Shown here piece by piece: positions 1-5,081 of a stretch of 8,142 nucleotides of DNA. The DNA comes from CAURMH01 sp963525745 (GTDB lineage Bacteria > Pseudomonadota > Gammaproteobacteria > Enterobacterales > Pasteurellaceae): positions 1 to 8,142 of the forward strand of contig CAURMH010000057.1 in the NCBI GenBank assembly GCA_963525745.1, written 5' to 3'. Position 1 is the first letter of the stretch. Every line of letters begins with the position of its first letter. The position numbers and the translations under genes are program-made. The notes under the pieces were generated by a model that ran no database searches, had not been told where the DNA came from, and was given only the letters and a program-made list of their open reading frames with translations.

Positions 1-5
1 ATTTT

Positions 6-1457
6 ATGAAATTTGTCGTTAAACTTTTCCCTGAAATTATGATTAAAAGCGAAACCGTGCGTAAGCGTTTTGCTAAAATTCTGACCTCCAATATCCGCAA
101 TATTCTGCAAAAATTTGATGAACAAACCGCCGTAGTGCGCCATTGGGACTACATTGAAGTGCGGTCGAAAAATGAAGAGAATCGTGCCGAACTTATCACG
201 TTGTTACAACGTATTCCGGGCATTCATCATTTTTTAGAAGTGGAAGAAAAACCGTTTACGGATTTACATCATATTTTTGAACTGACGCTCGCCGATGTAG
301 AACAACAATTGCAAGGCAAAACCTTTTGCGTGCGTGTAAAACGCAAAGGCAAACATTCGTTTAGTTCTATCGAAGCGGAACGCTATATCGGCGGCGGCTT
401 AAATCAACATATCGAAAGCGCCAAAGTCCGTTTGAGAAATCCCGACGTGACCGTGCGCATTGAGATTGAAGACGACAAAATGATGCTGGTCAAAGCGCGT
501 CATGCCGGCATCGGAGGTTATCCGATCGGCACGCAGGAAGATGTACTTTCGCTTATTTCCGGCGGTTTCGATTCCGGCGTGTCCAGTTATATGCTGCTGC
601 GTCGCGGTTCGCGCGTGCATTATTGCTTCTTTAATCTCGGCGGCGCGGCGCATGAAATCGGCGTAAAACAAATGGCGTATCATATTTGGCAACGTTACGG
701 CAGCTCCCACAAAGTGCGTTTTATCGCGATGAATTTTGAAGGCGTAGTCGGCGAGATTTTGGAAAAAATCGATAACGGCCAAATGGGCGTGGTGTTGAAA
801 CGTATGATGGTGCGCGCCGCAAGTAAAGTGGCGGCACGTTTTAATATTGAAGCGATTGTGACGGGGGAGGCGCTCGGCCAAGTTTCCAGCCAAACGCTAA
901 CCAATCTGCGCTTAATTGATGAAGCCGCCGAGGCGCTTGTATTACGCCCGCTTATTACGCACGACAAAGAACAAATTATCGCCATGGCGAAAGAAATAGG
1001 CACAGAAGATATTGCCAAATCTATGCCGGAATTTTGCGGCGTGATTTCAAAAAACCCGACGATTAAAGCGGTGCGCGAAAAAATTCTTGAAGAAGAAGGG
1101 CATTTTGATTTTGCCGTTCTCGAAAGTGCGGTCGAAAATGCGCAATATTTGGATATTCGTCAAATCGCGGAAGAAACCGAAAGACAAGTAATTGAAGTGG
1201 AGGCAAGCTCTGTCTTAGGTGAAAACGATATAATTTTGGATATTCGCAGTCCGGAAGAAATGGATGAAAAGCCTTTCGAATCCGCAACTCACGAAGTGAA
1301 GCAAATGCCGTTTTATAAGCTTTCATCGCAATTTGGTTCGCTGGATCAAAGTAAAAACTACGTATTGTATTGTGAACGCGGCGTAATGAGTAAATTGCAA
1401 GCGTTGTATCTGAAAGAAAATGGCTTCGCTAACGTGCGGGTATTCGCGAAAAAATAA
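6..1457 (+). CDS. thiI: ThiI: tRNA 4-thiouridine synthase / thiamine sulfurtransferase with C-terminal rhodanese domain
   Basis: 483 residues, essentially the length of E. coli ThiI (482) and similar throughout. ThiI is a cytoplasmic enzyme that adenylates U8 of tRNA and transfers persulfide sulfur, supplied by IscS, to make 4-thiouridine; it also serves thiazole synthesis for thiamine. Domain order: an N-terminal ferredoxin-like region and THUMP domain (about residues 1-165), a PP-loop ATP-pyrophosphatase domain with SGGFDS at 185-190 (Asp189 as in E. coli), and a rhodanese domain from about 404. The active Cys456 lies in YCERGVMS and its disulfide partner Cys344 in PEFCGV; both match E. coli numbering. 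The start MKFVVKLFPEI aligns with the E. coli N-terminus, but only five bases precede it, so the ribosome binding site is not visible. The gene converges on the YvcK-like gene with 35 bp between stop codons. Two USS cores lie inside it. No defects were seen. Confidence 0.97.
   Translation: MKFVVKLFPEIMIKSETVRKRFAKILTSNIRNILQKFDEQTAVVRHWDYIEVRSKNEENRAELITLLQRIPGIHHFLEVEEKPFTDLHHIFELTLADVEQQLQGKTFCVRVKRKGKHSFSSIEAERYIGGGLNQHIESAKVRLRNPDVTVRIEIEDDKMMLVKARHAGIGGYPIGTQEDVLSLISGGFDSGVSSYMLLRRGSRVHYCFFNLGGAAHEIGVKQMAYHIWQRYGSSHKVRFIAMNFEGVVGEILEKIDNGQMGVVLKRMMVRAASKVAARFNIEAIVTGEALGQVSSQTLTNLRLIDEAAEALVLRPLITHDKEQIIAMAKEIGTEDIAKSMPEFCGVISKNPTIKAVREKILEEEGHFDFAVLESAVENAQYLDIRQIAEETERQVIEVEASSVLGENDIILDIRSPEEMDEKPFESATHEVKQMPFYKLSSQFGSLDQSKNYVLYCERGVMSKLQALYLKENGFANVRVFAKK
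157..165 (+). repeat. DNA uptake signal sequence core within thiI
   Basis: Exact AAGTGCGGT, core of the Haemophilus-type USS, followed by an A/T-rich stretch as is typical. It is read here in the frame Glu-Val-Arg-Ser, within the conserved IEVR segment of ThiI. Confidence 0.85.
1124..1132 (+). repeat. DNA uptake signal sequence core within thiI
   Basis: Exact AAGTGCGGT followed by CGAAAA. It is read in frame as Glu-Ser-Ala-Val (ESAVEN), the same reading frame as the copy in moaD. It lies in the linker region before the rhodanese domain. Confidence 0.85.
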
Positions 1458-1469
1458 TCTTGAAATAGG

Positions 1470-1491
1470 CGCCCTACGTTTTCAATGGGCG
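1470..1491. terminator. Weak candidate hairpin between convergent thiI and ybhK
   Basis: CGCCC (1470-1474) can pair with GGGCG (1487-1491) across a 12-nt loop in the 35-bp gap between the two stop codons. There is no adjacent T-run on either strand, so this is at best a poor bidirectional terminator. Confidence 0.2.
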
Positions 1492-1492
1492 A

Positions 1493-2440
1493 TTAAGTTC
1501 GCTCCAATTCTTCCAACATTTCATCAATGGCTTTCGCCAGCAATGTACGGTCGTGGCGATAACTGATGTCATCCGCATTGAGGCGTTTTTCTAATATTTT
1601 TACATTGCCGAGATCGCCAACGGGCACCGCATTGAAACCGCCTTTCCTTATCGGCGTAATCACGCCATCAATGACGGCCGCGCCGACTGTGTGATGAATC
1701 CATTCAATGCGGTGCTCTAGAGAGAGTTCGGCCGCCGCTCCGAGTTCCGTGCCTAAATTGTCGATAAAAATCTTTTTTGCCGAACTTAAACGAATCGCCG
1801 TCGCGATATCCGCTAAAAGTAATGGTGGCATGATGCTGGTTAAAAAGCTGCCCGGGCCGAATATGATTACGTCTGCTTGTTTAATGGCTTGCACGGCTTC
1901 CGGTGTGGCTTGCACCAAGGGCACGAGAAAAAGCGATTGCGGCACTTCGGTTAAATTATCAATACCGACTTCGCCCACGATGCTGGAACCCGCACCAAGG
2001 CTAGCGGCGAGATGAACGGGCGTTTCAGACATGGGAATCAGGTGCGATTTTACGTGTAACAAATCACGGATCAAATTTACGCCATCTAGCGGACGAACGT
2101 GCATATTTTCAAGCGCTTTGAGCATTAAATTGCCGAGATTATGCCCTGCCAATTCGCCGTTGCCGCTGAAACGATATTCGAATAGCGCGGATGCGGTGCT
2201 AGGTTCGATGATGATTTGGTTTAAGCAATTGCGTAGATCGCCCCAGGCTATGCCGCCTTGTTGTTGCCGAATGCGTCCGGTGGAGCCGCCATTGTCCGTG
2301 GTAGTGACGATACCGGTTAGACGCTCTTTGATAAAACTTAGCGCTGACATGACGCGTCCCAAGCCGTGTCCGCCGCCAATGGCAACAATATGCGAATGAT
2401 TCAAGAATTCATAGTGGCGATGGGGGGTTAAATCCGACAT
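1493..2440 (-). CDS. ybhK: YvcK/YbhK family (CofD-like) protein, putative gluconeogenesis factor
   Basis: 315 residues, slightly longer than E. coli YbhK (about 302); the extra length is mainly about a dozen N-terminal residues before the conserved core. Visible family motifs are a glycine-rich nucleotide-binding start GGGHGLGR (22-29), TTTDNGGSTGR (46-56), GDLRNCLNQ (67-75), HNLGNLMLKAL (100-110), FGPGSF near 194-199, and YRHDR close to the C-terminus. The family is related to CofD (2-phospho-L-lactate transferase). B. subtilis YvcK binds UDP-sugars and is needed for growth on gluconeogenic carbon sources and for normal cell shape; the biochemical activity in gamma-proteobacteria is not settled. 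The protein is probably cytoplasmic, with no signal peptide or membrane segment. It is divergent from moaA, as ybhK is in E. coli; this is shared position rather than evidence of a Moco role. The nearest Shine-Dalgarno-like sequence (AGGAAA) sits about 14 nt from the ATG, so the start is slightly uncertain. Confidence 0.9.
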   Translation of the reverse strand: MSDLTPHRHYEFLNHSHIVAIGGGHGLGRVMSALSFIKERLTGIVTTTDNGGSTGRIRQQQGGIAWGDLRNCLNQIIIEPSTASALFEYRFSGNGELAGHNLGNLMLKALENMHVRPLDGVNLIRDLLHVKSHLIPMSETPVHLAASLGAGSSIVGEVGIDNLTEVPQSLFLVPLVQATPEAVQAIKQADVIIFGPGSFLTSIMPPLLLADIATAIRLSSAKKIFIDNLGTELGAAAELSLEHRIEWIHHTVGAAVIDGVITPIRKGGFNAVPVGDLGNVKILEKRLNADDISYRHDRTLLAKAIDEMLEELERT

Positions 2441-2468
2441 AAAATTTTCTATTTCCTACCTCTAAAAT

Positions 2469-2474
2469 ATTATA
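2469..2474 (-). promoter_or_regulatory. Candidate -10 box for ybhK
   Basis: On the minus strand this reads TATAAT, a perfect -10 hexamer, about 29 bp upstream of the ybhK start codon. No good -35 hexamer is found at 17 bp, and the surrounding DNA is so A/T-rich that a chance match is quite possible. Confidence 0.3.
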
Positions 2475-2562
2475 AAAATAATCGCTATATAATTATTTAT
2501 ATGATTGATTTATAAGAATTTAATTAAATACGCATGGCATCGGAACAAATTGATTGCGTTAA

Positions 2563-2576
2563 TTGATGAGAATCTT
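2563..2576 (+). promoter_or_regulatory. Candidate FNR (anaerobic regulator) site upstream of moaA
   Basis: TTGAT-GAGA-ATCTT matches 8 of 10 specified positions of the FNR consensus TTGAT-N4-ATCAA, with a perfect left half. It lies about 40 bp upstream of the 5' edge of the riboswitch, roughly where a class II activator site would sit. The E. coli moa operon is known to be induced anaerobically through FNR. No convincing -10 hexamer was identified downstream, so the promoter itself remains unplaced. Confidence 0.35.
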
Positions 2577-2605
2577 TTAAAATAAGCGCTGATATTTTAT
2601 CGCAT

Positions 2606-2726
2606 AACTCCGAGCTTGTTTAGTCTAAGTTCTCTTAGGGAATATGACGGCAATGCCAATAACGCAATTCGTTATTCAGGGATAAGTCGGAAACGGCTTG
2701 TCCTCTCCATTTTAGAAAGGTGTCTG
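2606..2726 (+). promoter_or_regulatory. Molybdenum cofactor (Moco) riboswitch in the moaA leader
   Basis: The leader aligns block by block with the E. coli moaA Moco RNA as I recall it: CTCCGAGCTTG (2608-2618), a GTC/GAC-closed hairpin (2623-2648), TGACGGCAATGCC (2645-2657), CAGGG (2677-2681), a long hairpin, then CTCTCC and AGAAAGGTGT. Helices visible by eye: (a) a stem with GTC (2623-2625) paired to GAC (2646-2648), capped by TTCTC/GGGAA; (b) a perfect 7-bp stem AATAACG/CGTTATT (2658-2664 with 2670-2676); (c) a 10-bp stem 2680-2689 with 2694-2703, two G-U pairs, closed by the tetraloop GAAA (2690-2693). Within (a), CTAAG (2625-2629) facing TATG (2643-2646) resembles an 11-nt GAAA-tetraloop receptor. 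The element runs up to the moaA Shine-Dalgarno, consistent with translational control by bound Moco. The exact 5' end and the P1 pairing were not resolved. Confidence 0.85.
2714..2720 (+). promoter_or_regulatory. moaA Shine-Dalgarno that fixes the start at 2727
   Basis: AGAAAGG sits 6 nt before the ATG at 2727. The open frame extends upstream to a TTG at 2616, but those 37 codons are riboswitch sequence and the MoaA family begins at this ATG. The site abuts the 3' edge of the riboswitch. Confidence 0.8.
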
Positions 2727-3737
2727 ATGCAAATTCCAATCAAAAACGTGGGAAACGAACGTCTTGTGGACGCGTTCCAACGCCACTATTACTATTTGCG
2801 ACTGTCGATTACCGACCAGTGCAATTTCCGTTGCAACTATTGTTTACCGAACGGCTATCAGCCGGAAGCAAATAAACCGAGTTTTCTTACCTTAAGCGAA
2901 ATTACCCGCGTTGCGCGTGCTTTTGCGGCAATGGGCACAGAAAAAATTCGTTTAACCGGCGGCGAACCAACCTTACGTAAAGATTTTCTTACTATTGCCG
3001 AAAGCGTGGCGGATGTCGAAGGAATTCGCCACGTGGCGTTGACAACTAATGGCTACCGTATGGCGAAGGATGTAGCGGATTGGAAACGTGCGGGCGTAAC
3101 TTCCGTGAATGTCAGCGTAGATAGCCTCGATCCGAGAATGTTCCATCAAATTACCGGCATCAATAAATTTGATGAGGTGATGCGTGGTATCGATCGTGCG
3201 TTTGACGTGGGGTACCACAAGGTAAAAGTGAATTCCGTGTTGATGAAAAATCTTAACGATCACGAATTTAATCAATTTCTGGCCTGGGTGAAAAATCGCC
3301 CGATTCAAATGCGTTTTATCGAACTGATGCAAACCGGTGAAATGGACAGCTTCTTTGAGCGCCATCATCTTTCCGGTGAAATTCTTGCGCAAAAATTGTT
3401 ATCGCAAGGTTGGCAGTTACAACAACGTGCCGCCACCGACGGGCCGGCTAAAGTATTTAGTCATCCTGATTATCAAGGCGAAATCGGTTTGATTATGCCT
3501 TATGAAAAGGATTTCTGCGCCAGCTGCAATCGTTTACGTGTATCGGCAAAAGGGAAGTTACACCTTTGTTTATTCGGTGAAGAAGGCATTGAATTGCGCG
3601 ATTTATTGCAATCGGAAGAGCAGCAAGGCATTTTACAATCCCGTATTTTTTCCGCATTACAAGGCAAGCGTGAACATCATTATTTGCATCAAGGTGATAG
3701 CGGAATTCGTAATCATCTCGCCTCCATCGGCGGCTAA
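2727..3737 (+). CDS. moaA: MoaA: GTP 3',8-cyclase (radical SAM), first step of molybdenum cofactor synthesis
   Basis: 336 residues from the ATG at 2727, the usual MoaA length (E. coli 329). MoaA uses S-adenosylmethionine and two 4Fe-4S clusters to convert GTP to 3',8-cyclo-7,8-dihydro-GTP, which MoaC turns into cPMP. The N-terminal radical-SAM cluster motif C-x3-C-x2-C is at Cys32, Cys36 and Cys39 (CNFRCNYC). A GGEP motif (LTGGEPTLR) follows at about residues 76-84. The C-terminal substrate-binding cluster motif C-x2-C-x13-C is at Cys264, Cys267 and Cys281. The protein ends in Gly-Gly, a conserved tail needed for activity in studied MoaA proteins. It is the first gene of moaACDE and is preceded by the Moco riboswitch. 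An upstream in-frame TTG (2616) would add 37 residues with no family similarity, so it is rejected as the start. The enzyme is oxygen-sensitive by family. Confidence 0.97.
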   Translation: MQIPIKNVGNERLVDAFQRHYYYLRLSITDQCNFRCNYCLPNGYQPEANKPSFLTLSEITRVARAFAAMGTEKIRLTGGEPTLRKDFLTIAESVADVEGIRHVALTTNGYRMAKDVADWKRAGVTSVNVSVDSLDPRMFHQITGINKFDEVMRGIDRAFDVGYHKVKVNSVLMKNLNDHEFNQFLAWVKNRPIQMRFIELMQTGEMDSFFERHHLSGEILAQKLLSQGWQLQQRAATDGPAKVFSHPDYQGEIGLIMPYEKDFCASCNRLRVSAKGKLHLCLFGEEGIELRDLLQSEEQQGILQSRIFSALQGKREHHYLHQGDSGIRNHLASIGG

Positions 3738-3771
3738 AAATTTTTAAAAATTAATCTTACTCGTATCCAAT

Positions 3772-4254
3772 ATGACCCAATTTACCCATATCAATAGTCA
3801 AGGTGAGGCTAACATGGTGGATGTTTCCGGCAAGTCGGAAACCGTACGCGAAGCACGTGCCGAAGCCTTGGTGACCATGTCACAAGAAACCTTATCCATG
3901 ATTTTAAACGGACAACATCACAAAGGCGATGTATTCGCCACGGCGCGTATCGCCGGTATTCAAGCGGCAAAACGCACGTGGGAGTTGATTCCGTTATGTC
4001 ATCCGCTGTTGCTTTCTAAAGTGGAAGTCAGCCTTGAACCTTTAGTTGAAAGCAACCAGGTGCGCATTGAATCCTTTTGCAAACTCACCGGTAAAACCGG
4101 GGTGGAAATGGAGGCATTGACCGCTGCCAGCATCACCGCATTGACTATTTACGATATGTGCAAAGCTGTGCAAAAAGATATGGTGATCGAACATGTGCGC
4201 TTGCTTGAAAAACGCGGTGGAAAATCCGGTCACTTTATGGCCGAAAATCACTAG
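3772..4254 (+). CDS. moaC: MoaC: cyclic pyranopterin monophosphate synthase
   Basis: 160 residues (E. coli MoaC 161), nearly collinear. MoaC rearranges the MoaA product into cPMP. Active-site residues fall at E. coli positions: Lys51 (HHKGD), His77 (LCHPL), Glu112 and Glu114 (GVEMEAL), Asp128 and Lys131 (YDMCKAVQKD). The family acts as a hexamer of dimers in the cytoplasm. It begins 34 nt after the moaA stop, which is loose for this operon, and no recognisable Shine-Dalgarno precedes the ATG (the region reads TTACTCGTATCCAAT). The start is nevertheless well supported because MTQFTHINSQGEANMVDVS aligns with the E. coli N-terminus. In E. coli moaB lies between moaA and moaC; here it is absent. 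Confidence 0.97.
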   Translation: MTQFTHINSQGEANMVDVSGKSETVREARAEALVTMSQETLSMILNGQHHKGDVFATARIAGIQAAKRTWELIPLCHPLLLSKVEVSLEPLVESNQVRIESFCKLTGKTGVEMEALTAASITALTIYDMCKAVQKDMVIEHVRLLEKRGGKSGHFMAENH

Positions 4255-4271
4255 GAAAAGGGAAAAATCAT

Positions 4272-4517
4272 ATGTTAAAAGTATTATTTTTTGCTCAAAC
4301 CCGTGAATTAATCGGTATTGATGAAATTGTGCTTGAACAAGATTTTGCAACGGCAGACGCGTTACGTGAACATTTAAGCCAAAAAGGGGATAAATGGGCG
4401 TTGGCATTAGAAAAAGGAAAGTTGCTTGTGGCGATTAATCAAACGTTAATGCCACTCGAAAGTGCGGTCAAATCCGGCGATGAAATCGCCTTTTTTCCAC
4501 CGGTTACGGGAGGATAA
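4272..4517 (+). CDS. moaD: MoaD: molybdopterin synthase sulfur-carrier (small) subunit
   Basis: 81 residues, the same length as E. coli MoaD. It is a beta-grasp, ubiquitin-like protein whose C-terminal Gly80-Gly81 is adenylated by MoeB and converted to a thiocarboxylate. The tail then inserts into the MoaE active site and delivers the dithiolene sulfurs to cPMP. The conserved C-terminal segment FFPPVTGG is present. AAGGG about 9 nt before the ATG is a reasonable ribosome binding site, and the gene begins 17 nt after moaC. The last two codons, GGA GGA, also form the moaE Shine-Dalgarno. A USS core lies inside the gene, read as Glu-Ser-Ala-Val. moeB is not in this window. Confidence 0.97.
   Translation: MLKVLFFAQTRELIGIDEIVLEQDFATADALREHLSQKGDKWALALEKGKLLVAINQTLMPLESAVKSGDEIAFFPPVTGG
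4460..4468 (+). repeat. DNA uptake signal sequence core within moaD
   Basis: Exact AAGTGCGGT followed by CAAA, matching the extended Haemophilus-type USS. It is read in frame as Glu-Ser-Ala-Val-Lys, like the second copy in thiI. Confidence 0.85.
4509..4514 (+). promoter_or_regulatory. moaE Shine-Dalgarno embedded in the MoaD Gly-Gly codons
   Basis: GGAGGA is both the last two codons of moaD (Gly-Gly) and a near-ideal Shine-Dalgarno for moaE, whose ATG directly follows the moaD TAA. This favours tight translational coupling of the two molybdopterin synthase subunits. Confidence 0.85.
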
Positions 4518-4970
4518 ATGAACGATATTCGAATTGCCGTGCAAGAGGCCGAATTCGACCAAAATGCGGTTTATCATTGGCTTTCAGAGCAAAATTCAGT
4601 GGGCGCTGCGGTAATTTTTGTCGGTAAAGTGCGCGAACTTAACTTAGGCGATGACGTTTCAAGCCTTTATTTAGAACACTATCCCGCAATGACTGAAAAA
4701 GCGTTAAAGGAAATTGTTGCTGAGGCTAAACAACGTTGGGAGATTCAACGGGTCGCGGTAATTCATCGTGTCGGCTTATTGCATACCGGCGATGAAATTG
4801 TGCTGGTGGGGGTGAGTTCCGCACATCGTGGCGACGCTTATCATGCCAATGAATTTATTATGGATTATCTCAAATCCAAAGCCCCTTTTTGGAAAAAAGA
4901 ACAAACCGACAAAGGCGAACGTTGGATCGAGGCGAGAGATTCGGATAAAGAAGCATTGGAAAAATGGTGA
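4518..4970 (+). CDS. moaE: MoaE: molybdopterin synthase catalytic (large) subunit
   Basis: 150 residues, the same length as E. coli MoaE. It is the catalytic subunit of the MoaD2-MoaE2 heterotetramer that converts cPMP to molybdopterin. Conserved motifs are VGKVRE near 35-40, LEHYPAMTEKAL near 52-63, HR at 83-84 and SAHR at 101-104. The catalytic lysines Lys119 (MDYLKSKAP) and Lys126 (FWKK) lie at the E. coli positions. The ATG at 4518 directly abuts the moaD stop codon (4515-4517), and its Shine-Dalgarno is the end of moaD. It is the last gene of the operon; a hairpin terminator starts 3 nt after its stop. Confidence 0.97.
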   Translation: MNDIRIAVQEAEFDQNAVYHWLSEQNSVGAAVIFVGKVRELNLGDDVSSLYLEHYPAMTEKALKEIVAEAKQRWEIQRVAVIHRVGLLHTGDEIVLVGVSSAHRGDAYHANEFIMDYLKSKAPFWKKEQTDKGERWIEARDSDKEALEKW

Positions 4971-4972
4971 TG

Positions 4973-5001
4973 AAAAGAGCGGTCAAATTGACCGCTCTTT
5001 T
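4973..5001 (+). terminator. moaACDE terminator, a degenerate inverted USS
   Basis: A perfect inverted repeat: 14 nt AAAAGAGCGGTCAA, one central base, then TTGACCGCTCTTTT, followed by ACTTTTT. It starts 3 nt after the moaE stop, as expected for an intrinsic terminator. Each arm resembles the USS core with one base changed (AAGAGCGGT instead of AAGTGCGGT), and the changes are complementary. Confidence 0.9.
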
Positions 5002-5026
5002 ACTTTTTACAACCGCTTTAAAAAAG

Positions 5027-5052
5027 CTACATTCTTAAAACCAAGAATGTAG
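5027..5052 (-). terminator. aspC terminator
   Basis: A perfect 10-bp stem, CTACATTCTT (5027-5036) with AAGAATGTAG (5043-5052), and a 6-nt loop. On the minus strand the stem is followed by C and six T residues, about 30 nt past the aspC stop. On the plus strand it is followed by GTTTAATTTTT, so it may also back up the moa terminator. Confidence 0.85.
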
Positions 5053-5081
5053 GTTTAATTTTTAATATGCTTGATTCACAA

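Noticed and set aside
399..893. A 164-codon open frame on the minus strand inside thiI
   Set aside because: It lies wholly antisense to a well-conserved gene, has no recognisable domain or ribosome binding site, and is explained by thiI codon composition.
1707..2399. Plus-strand open frames of 102 and 122 codons opposite ybhK
   Set aside because: They are antisense to conserved ybhK coding sequence and show no protein-family features.
2505..2518. A second FNR-like match, TTGAT-TTAT-AAGAA, nearer ybhK
   Set aside because: It has a perfect left half but only 3 of 5 matches on the right, in very A/T-rich DNA and at a poor distance from both candidate promoters.
2973..3392. A 139-codon minus-strand open frame inside moaA
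   Set aside because: It is antisense to the conserved MoaA core and the residue content is not that of a plausible protein.
4828..5052. A plus-strand open frame overlapping the end of moaE and both terminators
   Set aside because: It is an alternate frame of moaE running through two terminator hairpins, with no initiation signal or family similarity.
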